Position numbers and translations under genes: made by a program. Shown here one piece after another: positions 1 through 9,404 of a stretch of DNA of 64,000 nt (positions are counted from its first letter, which is position 1; every line of letters begins with the position of its first letter). Origin of the DNA: Robertkochia flava (lineage in GTDB: Bacteria; Bacteroidota; Bacteroidia; Flavobacteriales; Flavobacteriaceae); assembly GCF_020166515.1 (NCBI RefSeq), contig NZ_JAINZT010000002.1:124001-188000 (forward strand). Reading direction: 5' to 3'. The notes below the pieces were generated by a model, which did not search any database, was not told the DNA's origin, and saw nothing but the letters and a program-made list of their open reading frames with translations.

Positions 1-2
1 CC

Positions 3-344
3 GGGACCGTAGAACCTTCAGACCTGAAGATCTATAACTGGGAAAATCTGACCGCCGATTACAAATACAGTAAAGCCTTCCAGGTGCTTTGCTACGTATA
101 TATGATGAAAGGCTACATTCCAGAAAACACCAAAGTACAGGCAGGCATCGTGAGCCTTAAAAAGATTAAGAACGGATTTATGCCCTTTGCCATCTCAGAG
201 GGCCCCGGTTCCCGGAATTCAGATCCTAATATCACGGACGAAGTGATGGATGCCTTTGAAGCCCAACTTTTCACCCTGATCCGAACTATTTGCGACCCTG
301 AACTGCCTTTTGTAGAAAAAGAAATAAAAAGTTATGATTACTAA
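3..344 (+). CDS. PD-(D/E)XK nuclease family protein, C-terminal part (AddB/RecB-like)
   Basis: The 5' end lies outside the window; frame 3 is open from the first base to the TAA at 342-344. The visible 113 residues contain a Q-x3-Y signature (QVLCY) followed by a YMMKGY stretch, as in the C-terminal part of RecB-type PD-(D/E)XK nucleases that repair double-strand breaks. The catalytic D/E-x-K core would be upstream and cannot be checked. The last codons overlap the start of the next gene by 11 bases, so the two are probably co-transcribed. Nuclease family assignment is an inference from a short tail. Confidence 0.6.
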   Translation, partial: GTVEPSDLKIYNWENLTADYKYSKAFQVLCYVYMMKGYIPENTKVQAGIVSLKKIKNGFMPFAISEGPGSRNSDPNITDEVMDAFEAQLFTLIRTICDPELPFVEKEIKSYDY

Positions 345-1179
345 AACGCAGCACATTCTCGAAGGAAAACACGAGCGCCCTATCCCTCTTGATCTTTACA
401 CCCCAAAACAGCAAAACGGAGACCTGGCCGTATTCTGCCATGGTTATAAGGGATTCAAGGACTGGGGCTGCTGGGACCTTGTAGCCCGTGAATTTGTGAG
501 GGAAGGGGTTTCTTTTCTCAAATTCAACTTTTCCCATAACGGGGGTACCATCGAGCAGCCCATTGACTTTCCGGACCTGGAAGCCTTTGCCCTGAACAAT
601 TTCACCAAGGAGATGGACGATCTTCAAACGGTGATCGAATGGGTCTGTGGCGATGGCGCGTCCCGGGTAGAATCAGAGAACACGGTGAACATTCACCTCA
701 TCGGACATTCCCGTGGCGGAGGTATCGTTACCCTAAAGGCAGCAGAGGAAAACCGGGTTGCCACGGTAACCAGCTGGGCAGGAGTCAGTGATTTTAAATC
801 GCGTTTTGCCGATAAGAAAGCCCTGGATTACTGGCGGGCAAATGGGGTGATCTATGTGGAAAACAGCCGTACCAAACAACAGCTCCCCCACTATTACCAG
901 TTTTACGAAGATTTTGTGGCCAATGAAGAGCGCTTTACCATAAGAGCGGCTGCCACATCCCTGGACCTGCCGCATCTCATTGTTCACGGCACCGAAGACC
1001 CCACCGTAGACCTTAAGGAGGCCATGGCTTTGAAATCCTGGAATCCGGATGCCAGGCTCCATGTCATAGAAGGGGCCGACCACGTTTTTGGCGGCAAACA
1101 CCCCTGGGAGGTCAATCGTTTACCCGGACATTTAAAAAATGCGGTAGACGCCACCGTTGACTTCATCAAACAGGAGTAA
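334..1179 (+). CDS. alpha/beta hydrolase (dienelactone-hydrolase-like)
   Basis: A 281-residue soluble alpha/beta hydrolase. The nucleophile elbow GHSRGG has its serine at about residue 126. An oxyanion-type HGYKG lies near residues 36-40, an acid candidate is in HGTEDP (about 217-222), and the catalytic histidine candidate is H250 in GADHVF. The substrate cannot be told from sequence; related proteins are esterases or acyl-peptidase-like hydrolases. The ATG at 334 overlaps the end of the upstream nuclease gene by 11 bases, so translation is probably coupled. No signal peptide is present, so it should act in the cytoplasm. Confidence 0.8.
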   Translation: MITKTQHILEGKHERPIPLDLYTPKQQNGDLAVFCHGYKGFKDWGCWDLVAREFVREGVSFLKFNFSHNGGTIEQPIDFPDLEAFALNNFTKEMDDLQTVIEWVCGDGASRVESENTVNIHLIGHSRGGGIVTLKAAEENRVATVTSWAGVSDFKSRFADKKALDYWRANGVIYVENSRTKQQLPHYYQFYEDFVANEERFTIRAAATSLDLPHLIVHGTEDPTVDLKEAMALKSWNPDARLHVIEGADHVFGGKHPWEVNRLPGHLKNAVDATVDFIKQE

Positions 1180-1326
1180 GGTGTCCCCGGGAAAGTCATT
1201 TACCTACTGGGTTGCAGCACTATTTTACGGACAAAAAAAATCTGAACCATCTGCCTGAATTTGAACCTTGGCATCAATTAATTTAATAGCTTAGGTGTCC
1301 GAAATTCTGCATTGTTAACCAGGACT

Positions 1327-2322
1327 ATGAAGTTTACAAAAGTATCATCAGACAAGGAATTTGACCTTTCCAGATTTCCCAAGGGAGAGATCTCGAAATT
1401 TTGGCTGCACATTATCAATAACGGACTTGGAGAGCCTATCAGGGTACCCATCCTGGTAGCCAGGGGAAAGAAAGATGGCCCCGTTTTGGGCTTAAATGCC
1501 GCCCTGCACGGAAATGAGCTGAATGGGATCAATGTCATCCAGCGATTATTTGACCACCTCAACAACAATGACGACATCAACGGTACGGTAATCGGAATTC
1601 TCGTCGCCAATGTCCCAGGGGTACTTCTCGGGCAACGCAGGTTCAATGACGATTTTGATCTGAACCGCCAGGCACCGGGATCTGAAACAGGGATCGCGAG
1701 CAGCGTTTATATCAACAGGCTTATTGAAAGGGTTATCAAACACTTCGATTATTTCCTGGACCTGCATACCACCGGATACGGCAAACAGAATTGCTGGCAT
1801 ATCCGGGCCGACCTGAAAGACAAGGAAACCCGTAACCTGGCTCTACTTCAGAACCCGGAAGCCATATTACACAGCACCCCGGATGAACAAACCGTGCGCG
1901 GCTACGCTTCGTCCCTGGGAATAAAATCCCTGACCCTGGAGCTTAAGGATCCTTCTATTTTTCAACCGGATGTGGTAAATGACGCCATGGTAGGTATCTG
2001 GAATGTTATGCACCACCTCAACATGGTATCCTCCCCGGTTTCCTGCACCCTTGAAGACACCTGGCTCGTGGAAGGCTCCACCTGGATGCGATCGAATGCC
2101 GGAGGCATACTAACCGTATTTCCGGAACTGTTAAGCCATGTTGAAAAAGGAGAAAAAATAGCCGAAGTACGCAATATTTTCGGAGAGCTCAGCAGGGAGT
2201 TCTTTGCGCCCAGCAGCGGAATGGTCCTGGCGAAGAATGTGAACCCTATAGCCCAGACCGGAAGCGCCATCCTGAACCTGGCCCACAGCATAGAAAAAGT
2301 GCCCTGCAGGATTACTCCATAG
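1327..2322 (+). CDS. succinylglutamate desuccinylase/aspartoacylase family zinc hydrolase
   Basis: A protein of about 331 residues. It has the zinc-carboxypeptidase-like motif HGNELNG (H61 and E64 as metal ligands), a DLNR motif near 111-114 and a third ligand in DLHTTG (H147). These match the AstE/AspA family, which hydrolyses N-acyl amino acids or related amides; the actual substrate is unknown. The ATG at 1327 is preferred over an in-frame TTG 15 bases upstream because AGGA precedes the ATG. A 9-bp perfect hairpin spans the stop codon and probably terminates transcription. No obvious operon partner. Confidence 0.82.
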   Translation: MKFTKVSSDKEFDLSRFPKGEISKFWLHIINNGLGEPIRVPILVARGKKDGPVLGLNAALHGNELNGINVIQRLFDHLNNNDDINGTVIGILVANVPGVLLGQRRFNDDFDLNRQAPGSETGIASSVYINRLIERVIKHFDYFLDLHTTGYGKQNCWHIRADLKDKETRNLALLQNPEAILHSTPDEQTVRGYASSLGIKSLTLELKDPSIFQPDVVNDAMVGIWNVMHHLNMVSSPVSCTLEDTWLVEGSTWMRSNAGGILTVFPELLSHVEKGEKIAEVRNIFGELSREFFAPSSGMVLAKNVNPIAQTGSAILNLAHSIEKVPCRITP

Positions 2323-2346
2323 CAGGGCACTGCACTGGTTATTTTT
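2299..2346 (+). terminator. hairpin overlapping the stop codon, followed by a T-run
   Basis: gtgccctgc (2299-2307) pairs perfectly with gcagggcac (2322-2330) around a 14-base loop, and six T follow at 2341-2346. The stem includes the last codons and the TAG stop at 2320-2322 of the zinc hydrolase. The SDR gene converges from the other side. Confidence 0.5.
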
Positions 2347-2354
2347 TAAGTCTT

Positions 2355-3071
2355 TTACTTCTTATCAGGTCGTGTTGGTCTTACCTCCACCTTACTTGGC
2401 AGGGTACGCGGATGCATTTTCAGCAGGTCCAACACCAATTCTCCAAGGTCTTCCGGTTGTATTTTCCATGCATCGGAGTCCTCATCCGGAGTATGACCGT
2501 TAAAGTGGGAGGCCACAGACCCGGGCATGATGGTGGTTACCTTGATATCGTACTGCCGCAGATCCAACATGGCAGCCTGCGTAAAGCCTACCACGCCAAA
2601 CTTAGAAGCATTGTACCCGGAGGCTGTCGGAAAGAAATTGGTTCCGGCTAGACTCGCAAGGGTCATATAATACCCTTTCGAAGCTTTAAGGGCATCCATT
2701 GATGCTTTAAGGGTATAAAAAGCACCGGTCAGATTGGTGTCAATCATCTGTAACCACTGTTCCGGTTCCAGTTCATCTACAGGGGCAAAATGCCCCAGCC
2801 CCGCATTGGCCAGCACCAGGTCTACCTGCCCAAAGGCTTCCAGAACTGCAGCCACCGCTTTCTTTTCCGAATCCAGATCCCTGACGTCTGACCCAATTCC
2901 CAAAGCACGACTGCTGTCTTTGGAAAGTGTGGCAGCAGCTTTTTTCGCGTCTTCCGCATCGCGACCGCTGATGGCCACCCGCATTCCGGCATCCAGCAGG
3001 GTTTTGGCAATGCCGTATCCTATTCCTTTTGTTCCGCCCGTGATATAGGCTACTTTATCTTTTATCTCCAT
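2355..3071 (-). CDS. SDR family oxidoreductase
   Basis: A 238-residue classical short-chain dehydrogenase/reductase. The nucleotide-binding TGGTKGIG is at residues 11-18, NAG at 89-91, and the catalytic S140, Y153 and K157 are in the usual spacing (YNASK). Length is normal for the classical subgroup. The residue after the second strand (SGRD near 35-38) would suit NADP(H), but this is only suggestive. The substrate is unknown. It converges with the zinc hydrolase gene, and no partner gene is adjacent. Confidence 0.88.
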   Translation of the reverse strand: MEIKDKVAYITGGTKGIGYGIAKTLLDAGMRVAISGRDAEDAKKAAATLSKDSSRALGIGSDVRDLDSEKKAVAAVLEAFGQVDLVLANAGLGHFAPVDELEPEQWLQMIDTNLTGAFYTLKASMDALKASKGYYMTLASLAGTNFFPTASGYNASKFGVVGFTQAAMLDLRQYDIKVTTIMPGSVASHFNGHTPDEDSDAWKIQPEDLGELVLDLLKMHPRTLPSKVEVRPTRPDKK

Positions 3072-3296
3072 GTTTTAATGCTTTCTCATAAAGATAAGCG
3101 ATTCATAGCGCAATGAAAATTCTGAGAATAACAGATCCCAAATTTTAACCTCATCTTAAAACATAGGTGCCGGAATACAGACCATATGCTAAAAAATCCT
3201 AAAATTAAGCCGGCTGGGAACCGGCATATACAGCCAGCTTACGGTAATGACAGATTTCCTGCTGGAATGCGGATTTCTTTGTAATTTCCATGTCAA

Positions 3297-4043
3297 ATGG
3301 AGCTGTCAGAACCTTTACTATTACTATTACTTTTTGGTCTTGGAACCCTCGCCTTTGTCATCTCCACCATCTCAGGTGGAGGCGGTGCCCTGATCATGGT
3401 GCCGGTTATTAATTTTGCGCTGGGTGTAAGCAATACTGCACCCATTCTAAACCTGGGAACCTTTATCGGGAGGCCTTCCCGATTGGTCATTTTCCGGAAG
3501 CACATCCAATGGAAAGTGGTACAGTGGTATGCACCTGCAGCAATTCTCGGTGCCTGGACAGGATCTTGGCTCTTTAAGGAAATCAACCTGGAACGATTAC
3601 AACTGCTGGTCGGCGTGTTTCTGATCAGTACCGTTTTTCAATTCCGGTTCGGCAAAAAGTCACAATCCTTCCCTATGAAACTCCCTTATTTCCTGCCCTT
3701 GGGATTCCTGGTTTCGGTATTCGGAACCATGATCGGTGCCATGGGGCCGGTACTCAATCCGTTCTATCTCAACCTCGGACTGGATAAGGAAGACCTTATT
3801 GCCACCAAAACAGCGAACGCTTTTATCATGGGCCTCGCCCAACTGGGAAGCTATACCTTTTTAGGCCTGCTTTCAGGGAAACTATGGCTCTACGGACTCG
3901 TCCTGGGATTGGGAGCCACACTCGGAAACATCTTAGGCAAACGCTTTTTAAAGGGAATGAGCAGTGTTCGCTTCCGTCAGTGGATGATCGGATTGATGGT
4001 GATAAGCGGAGTGATCTTACTGGCGAGGCAGTTGGGAGGATAG
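3297..4043 (+). CDS. TauE/SafE family anion permease
   Basis: A 248-residue hydrophobic protein with about eight predicted membrane segments. It has the N-terminal GxGGALIMVP segment (near residues 27-34, ISGGGGALIMVP) and a repeated glycine-rich second half (FGTMIGAMGPVLNPF). Both are typical of TauE/SafE/YfcA permeases, which move sulfite, sulfonates or other organic anions across the inner membrane. The substrate is not inferable. It is divergent from the SDR gene, with about 225 bases between the two starts. The ATG at 3297 gives the standard length. Confidence 0.85.
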   Translation: MELSEPLLLLLLFGLGTLAFVISTISGGGGALIMVPVINFALGVSNTAPILNLGTFIGRPSRLVIFRKHIQWKVVQWYAPAAILGAWTGSWLFKEINLERLQLLVGVFLISTVFQFRFGKKSQSFPMKLPYFLPLGFLVSVFGTMIGAMGPVLNPFYLNLGLDKEDLIATKTANAFIMGLAQLGSYTFLGLLSGKLWLYGLVLGLGATLGNILGKRFLKGMSSVRFRQWMIGLMVISGVILLARQLGG

Positions 4044-4312
4044 GTCTTTCTTATATCATAAACGAGTGACAGAAAAGAAACCATCACGTATTTTAAATCT
4101 TTCACCTCTGTGAAACAGGAAGGTGAAAAAGCAACTTCCTCCATCTATGGTAAAGCCTTCTTAGATTTGAACTCCGAGTTATCCCGCTGCAATCACCCCG
4201 AAAAAACATCTTCAATCTATTGAATATCAACTACTTCGTATTAAAATTCTGATAAAAATTAATTTTTGTTTAATCATATGTGTAACTTTATTAAACAATA
4301 AAAAATGCTATT

Positions 4313-5059
4313 ATGAAAACGTATCAACTTTACTTTCAACCTTCACAAAAAATTATCGGATTTGCGATCATGCTATCGCTTTTGATGGTGCTCATGTCCT
4401 GTACCAATGACCAATCAGATCTTTACAATGACCAGGATGCATCCCTGACCGAAGTACAGGCCAAGGGAAAAAATATGGAGGAGAATGGCCCTGAAAAAGG
4501 ACCTTCGATAGGGCAGATCGCTCTGAACAGTAATCCGGATGAATTCAACATCCTCGTGGCAGCCCTTGGGTATGTGGATGCCGAATTGAATGCAGGATTG
4601 GTTAATTTATTCGTAAACGGAACAGATCAGTACACGGTCTTTGCACCCACAGATGAAGCCTTTGTAAATGCTTTCACAGCATTGGAAATTCTGGAAGCAG
4701 GCGCTGATCTTAACGAGACCATTGCTTTAACCATAGAGAATGGAGAAGAGAAATATGAAAATTTCCCGAATATCGTCCTGAACGTTCTTTTATACCATGT
4801 TACTGACGGCCGAAGGAAGTCTAACAGTGTGCTACCTAAAACGGATAATCCAAAAACCATAGAAACCTTACTCGATGGTGCTACATTCCAGGTAAATAAA
4901 GATGGTAGCATCAATGCAGTGGGCAATACTTCACAGATCGTAATTATGGAAGACAGTCAGGGAGTAACTTACGATATCTCTGCCTCCAACGGTATTATTC
5001 ATATTATCAATACGGTTATACTACCGGTAAACCCTGCCGACCTCCCATTAAAAGAATAA
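4313..5059 (+). CDS. fasciclin domain lipoprotein
   Basis: A 248-residue protein with an SPII signal peptide; the lipobox cysteine is C30 in VLMSC. After a charged linker there is one fasciclin (FAS1) domain (about 70-245). The H1-type motif YTVFAPTDEAF is near 105-115 and the C-terminal NGIIHIINTVILP near 226-238. FAS1 domains mediate adhesion or matrix contacts; this one should be anchored in the envelope. The start is preceded by an AT-rich leader with a weak TAACTTTA -7-like box (4283-4290). A terminator follows. Confidence 0.88.
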   Translation: MKTYQLYFQPSQKIIGFAIMLSLLMVLMSCTNDQSDLYNDQDASLTEVQAKGKNMEENGPEKGPSIGQIALNSNPDEFNILVAALGYVDAELNAGLVNLFVNGTDQYTVFAPTDEAFVNAFTALEILEAGADLNETIALTIENGEEKYENFPNIVLNVLLYHVTDGRRKSNSVLPKTDNPKTIETLLDGATFQVNKDGSINAVGNTSQIVIMEDSQGVTYDISASNGIIHIINTVILPVNPADLPLKE

Positions 5060-5100
5060 GACATGAACTGTAATCAATGAAATGTTTTCATTGCTTAAGT

Positions 5101-5130
5101 AAGGCCATCCTGAGAGGGGTGGCTTTTTTA
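5101..5130 (+). terminator. rho-independent terminator after the fasciclin gene
   Basis: gccatcc...ggggtggc forms a GC-rich stem with a short loop, followed by six T. It lies 40 bases after the fasciclin stop and faces the end of the convergent methyltransferase gene. Confidence 0.7.
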
Positions 5131-5167
5131 GTTTCATGGACGAGTTACAGGAACGAGTTTCAAGGAC

Positions 5168-6175
5168 TTACTTCCGTACCGCTTCCACCACATTTACCAA
5201 TGGCGTAATAGGGATAATCCGGGATAACTGCAGGCCGGCTGCGTCAAAGATCTCACGGAATTGTTTCTCGGTGCGTTCCCTGCCGCCTATCAACAGCATG
5301 GTCAGATCCAGCCATTTATAGGGGTGCGGGTCGTTGCCGGAGGGAATCACCGCTTCCACCACCAGGACCTTACCATCCGGTTTCATGGCCTTAGCGCAAT
5401 TGCTCAGGATCTTAACGGCCGAGGTATCATCCCAGTCGTGTACAATATGTCTCAGGATATAGGCATCTCCACCTTCAGGTACGGCTTGAAAAAAACTACC
5501 TCCCACACAGGAGCAGCGATCTGCCAACCCGCAATTTTCTATATTCTCTTCAGACCGCTTGATCACATGAGGAAGGTCAAACAGTACAGCTTCCAGCTCC
5601 TTGTGCGCACGAAGCAGGCGAATCAAAACTTCCCCGTTTCCACCACCCACATCCACGATCTTTTCACATGCAGAGAAATCGTAGTTCTCGATCATCGGCA
5701 TGGTTTCTCCCCCGTGAAAATCGGTCATCATTCTATCGAAGATCTTCGCCTGATCCTGATGCTGATTAAAATATTCGAAGACTTTCTTGCCATGGTGCAC
5801 TTCAAATCCGCCATTGCCCGTTTTTACGCTGTACAGTAATTCCTGGTAAGCAGGATAAAATACGTGCCCCATTCCCAGGGCCATGGCTTTGACGCTATGA
5901 GGATTCCCATACCGAAGGCATTCTGCCATGGGCGTCATAATGAACACCCCTTCTTCCTTTTCCCTGAAAACCCCTACTGAGGCAAGGGCCCTGAGCAATC
6001 TGTACAGGGCATCGGTGTCTGCCCCTGTCTTTTCTGACAGATCGCTTACAGATAGCAGGTCATTGGTTGCGATTATCTCGGCCAGGTCCAGCCTTGCTGC
6101 TGCATATAAGGCCTGGGTAACGGTATAACCGGTGATCATTTGGGTGAGTTGCTGGTGCGGTTGTATTTCCTGCAT
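5168..6175 (-). CDS. class I SAM-dependent O-methyltransferase (hydroxyindole-O-methyltransferase-like)
   Basis: A protein of 335 residues from the ATG whose complement is at 6173-6175; the frame is open further upstream, but those codons look non-coding. An N-terminal winged-helix dimerisation region (about 15-95) precedes the SAM site VDVGGGNGE (174-182). The C-terminal HDWDD stretch, which carries the catalytic histidine in plant-type O-methyltransferases, follows near 253. Related bacterial enzymes methylate hydroxyls of aromatic or polyketide metabolites. No biosynthetic cluster is adjacent, so the substrate is open. Confidence 0.85.
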   Translation of the reverse strand: MQEIQPHQQLTQMITGYTVTQALYAAARLDLAEIIATNDLLSVSDLSEKTGADTDALYRLLRALASVGVFREKEEGVFIMTPMAECLRYGNPHSVKAMALGMGHVFYPAYQELLYSVKTGNGGFEVHHGKKVFEYFNQHQDQAKIFDRMMTDFHGGETMPMIENYDFSACEKIVDVGGGNGEVLIRLLRAHKELEAVLFDLPHVIKRSEENIENCGLADRCSCVGGSFFQAVPEGGDAYILRHIVHDWDDTSAVKILSNCAKAMKPDGKVLVVEAVIPSGNDPHPYKWLDLTMLLIGGRERTEKQFREIFDAAGLQLSRIIPITPLVNVVEAVRK

Positions 6176-6362
6176 TTTAAAAACAATTGAAGTTGAACTT
6201 AATCCTCTGAATAACATGAAGTTACAACAATTCAGGGAGTAATAAGACAGAAATCGGCAGCGCACCGGAAACAGCCTAAGAACCGTCACCAATTCAAAAC
6301 CCGGCACTTTCAGGCCAGTTATTCACCTTCAACATAATGGAAGGCACAGACACCATTTTCGC

Positions 6363-7856
6363 CTATAATTCTTTAGCAGAATTCCCGTAATTTCTTATGG
6401 CTTCAATAGGGGCTATAATATTATATCCTTCCCAGATCCCGGGGTCGTACACCTCGATCTCCAAAGGCTGAAAACGTTCCTGCTCTTCCACAGCTTTGAA
6501 AGTCTCGGGAGAGACCGGGTTGTTTTCTGCGATATAGATCTCGGAAGTCGAGACGTTATCAAGCTCGAACATAAAATCTATTTTAAATACCTGCCGGTTA
6601 TCCGACCGATCTTCACGGTTCTTGATAAACTTCAGCGGCCTGCTGATATAGGCGTACATTCCGGAGCTTTTCCGGCCAAATTTCAGGTAATACTTCCCGT
6701 CTTCATTTTTCCGGTAATCTGCCATCACCTTAACCCGGTCTTCCCGGTATTTTATGCCCAGCAAGAGCTTCAGGTTGATGTTCTGCAGATGTTCCCCCTC
6801 CTGCATCTCGTACTCCATTCGCATTAAGCCGAAATCAAAGACATTGATATACATTTTCCCCAGAAACATTGCACTACCCCGTTTTGGAGAAAAGGCTATG
6901 ATATACACCGACTCTCCGTCAATATTGGAGTATCCCTCCAAAGCGTAGGTATAGCGGTTCCTCTTTTGCAAAAAATCAAGGTCCTCGTTCTTGTAGAAGG
7001 ATTGGTGATCTTTTAATTTCCAACGCAACATACTTTTTACATAACGGGTCTTACCCTTGGTAGAATCGAGATCCTGTTCAAAGATCTCATCGGTCTTCAG
7101 GGAGTCCTCCACCTTGATCAAACCGGTTTTGACCTTATAGGTTGCCGCCGTATCCAGATAGGGACGTATGGTATTGATGAGTTTTTTGGTGATCTCCTCA
7201 GAGGAAATATCCCTTTTTTTATCCTTAAGGATCACGGATCTTTCCACGTTTACTTTTACCGAATCGTTTAACCTGAGGTGATCCCCATAATATTCCGTAA
7301 AGAAATTAAACCTCCGCCCAACCAGGCTTTGGGTTAAGGCTTCCACCTCTGAGTTAAGCGTTCTCAGGTCGGACCTGGAAGTCTTACTGGCCTTATCAAC
7401 CTCAAAACTGAAATCCATCAGGCGCTGATTTTCCTGGTTCCTCATAAAGAACACCTCCGAAAAATCGGAGACCTGGTGCAACTCCGGGGCCACCTCCATC
7501 ATAGCTCCCACGATCTCCTCCGGGGTGAGTTGTTTATTGCTCACCAATACCTCATCCAGCTCCGTCACTTTCTCCCGCAATACGATTGTTCCCCCGCTAA
7601 AATCACCGAGGGCAATTTCCAGTGTCTCAAATCCAAGACAGGAAATTGTAATGCTATCGGAAATCGACTCATCGGGGATATTAAAGGTAAATTCGCCTTC
7701 AATATTGGTGATCACCCCATAACGGGCTCCTGCCTGTACGGTAGCAAAAGGAACAGGTTGCTCCTGTTGATCAACCACCTTTCCGGAAACTGATTGTGCC
7801 TGCAGGCAGGAAATAGCGCAAAAGAACGCGACAAGAAACGAGAACAGTGTTTTCAA
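6363..7856 (-). CDS. carboxypeptidase-like regulatory domain protein, envelope-associated
   Basis: 497 residues starting with a cleavable signal peptide (hydrophobic segment ending near AQS at 20-22). A CarboxypepD_reg-like beta-sandwich follows (about 23-95, starting VSGKVVDQQEQPVPFATV). The remaining 390 residues are rich in charged beta-strand-like sequence and resemble large Bacteroidota envelope proteins of unknown function; no catalytic motif is seen. Such domains are typical of outer-membrane and TonB-associated proteins of this phylum. No partner is adjacent, so the role is unknown. Confidence 0.75.
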   Translation of the reverse strand: MKTLFSFLVAFFCAISCLQAQSVSGKVVDQQEQPVPFATVQAGARYGVITNIEGEFTFNIPDESISDSITISCLGFETLEIALGDFSGGTIVLREKVTELDEVLVSNKQLTPEEIVGAMMEVAPELHQVSDFSEVFFMRNQENQRLMDFSFEVDKASKTSRSDLRTLNSEVEALTQSLVGRRFNFFTEYYGDHLRLNDSVKVNVERSVILKDKKRDISSEEITKKLINTIRPYLDTAATYKVKTGLIKVEDSLKTDEIFEQDLDSTKGKTRYVKSMLRWKLKDHQSFYKNEDLDFLQKRNRYTYALEGYSNIDGESVYIIAFSPKRGSAMFLGKMYINVFDFGLMRMEYEMQEGEHLQNINLKLLLGIKYREDRVKVMADYRKNEDGKYYLKFGRKSSGMYAYISRPLKFIKNREDRSDNRQVFKIDFMFELDNVSTSEIYIAENNPVSPETFKAVEEQERFQPLEIEVYDPGIWEGYNIIAPIEAIRNYGNSAKEL

Positions 7857-8075
7857 AATCAGGGTTTTGTATTTCCCTGTAAATATACTCTTACTCAGGA
7901 AAAGAACCTCACATTAAGGTACATCTGTACTCACAAACTATGGAAGTACATGGCAAATACCACCCGATTTACATCTGGGTAAAGACATCATTATTTTGAT
8001 TCCGATTCTGCCGGTGCACTTTAAGGTTACGGGTTTTTCTCCGGTTTTTATCCGGTTACGGGCCGGAGCAGCCTG

Positions 8076-9215
8076 CTAATTAAAAGACTCCATCAGATCA
8101 GGATCAACAACGGTTCTGGATGGAATTCTGAATGCAAATCCCACATTGATCAGGTAATCGGCAAAGGCGGCATCTCCATTTCTGGGGTTGCCGGTGATCA
8201 TTTCTGTTTCACGATCTGTTACACTTTGCGGTCTTTCCCTGCGCACTGCCACAGGAACATTGAGATTAAAAGTGAAATTATTCTTCATATAATAAATTCC
8301 CGGATCCAGAGAAAGTACGTTCCCCGGTCTTCTGAATCCTTCACTACCCCCCAGAACATCTTCGACGGGGACCCCTTCATAGCGCATTCCAAGGGAACCA
8401 GAGAGAAAACCATTAAGCGTATAACTCAATCCGGCCCGAACGGCAAACTGATCGGGAACAGACATAATCGATTCGTTTTCCAGAATCGGACTAAGGGTCT
8501 CTCTGAAGGTTCTGATTCCGTTGGTTTCCCTCGGATTAAAAAGGTAAAAACCACCTCCATAGGTATAGAGTTTTTCAGTAATTCGCGCATAATACTGAAG
8601 ATCGATCGTGAACCCGAAGCCCCCGTCTCCGGGTTGTATTGACTGATCCACAGGACGGGTCTGAGAGCCGACATCGGGGCCCACATTATAGAAAATATCT
8701 GTAGCATTAAAGTTCCCGGTTGGAAGTTTGATCCCTGCTCCAATGGCAATATTACTGTGCTGGTGTTTTTCCGGATCCAGCAGCCAGTACCCCGCTCCGG
8801 CCCTGATATCTGCCACTCCCCTGGAGAAGGTCATATTTCGCTCTTCCCTGCCATGCTCATAGAGAGAAGACCGCGTATTGATTACAAGAGGGATAGTAAG
8901 ACTGGCATACATGCGGTTGCTGATCCCATAGGAAAGGAACATATCCCATGAATGGGAGTGATTGATCACCTCACTGCCATTGGCTATGCGATCGGGCTCT
9001 TCCTCCGTACCCCGGAAATGCCTGAAGGATTTAAAATAACGGTAGTTAGTCCCTATCTGGAGGTCTCCAGGCATCAGTAAATTCGATTCCAGGTTATTCC
9101 CCGCGCAGGTTGAGAAATGCCTGATGGCCACACATCCCTGTGCCCAAATGCCGGAGCAGGCGGAAAGTGCCAGAAAAAGAATTACGATTCCCTTTCCAAA
9201 ATTAAGTTTGCTCAT
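8076..9215 (-). CDS. putative outer-membrane beta-barrel protein (Phenol_MetA_deg-like transporter family)
   Basis: 379 residues with an N-terminal signal peptide (hydrophobic run ending at IWAQG). Alternating amphipathic strands with aromatic girdles continue to the C-terminus. The layout (GDLQIGTNYRYF, LSYGISNRMYASLTIPLV, GIKLPTGNF) resembles the barrel family listed as Phenol_MetA_deg or simply transporter in Bacteroidota. A porin or channel role in the outer membrane is an inference, and the substrate is unknown. It stands alone on the minus strand, with about 190 bases of AT-rich DNA upstream. Confidence 0.65.
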   Translation of the reverse strand: MSKLNFGKGIVILFLALSACSGIWAQGCVAIRHFSTCAGNNLESNLLMPGDLQIGTNYRYFKSFRHFRGTEEEPDRIANGSEVINHSHSWDMFLSYGISNRMYASLTIPLVINTRSSLYEHGREERNMTFSRGVADIRAGAGYWLLDPEKHQHSNIAIGAGIKLPTGNFNATDIFYNVGPDVGSQTRPVDQSIQPGDGGFGFTIDLQYYARITEKLYTYGGGFYLFNPRETNGIRTFRETLSPILENESIMSVPDQFAVRAGLSYTLNGFLSGSLGMRYEGVPVEDVLGGSEGFRRPGNVLSLDPGIYYMKNNFTFNLNVPVAVRRERPQSVTDRETEMITGNPRNGDAAFADYLINVGFAFRIPSRTVVDPDLMESFN

Positions 9216-9404
9216 ATATGTTAATTAGGTTCAAATCCGAAAAATAAACCTAATAATGAGCGAAAAAGATTCACAGTTAGCTAATTGGAGTTAATATAAG
9301 ATTAAGTAAACCAATACCGGGTTAACACCATTACAAGATGGTTTATACCCCTACGTCCTCAAATTCGGCACAGAATAAAGCGTCTTTAAGAAATTGCACC
9401 TGCT

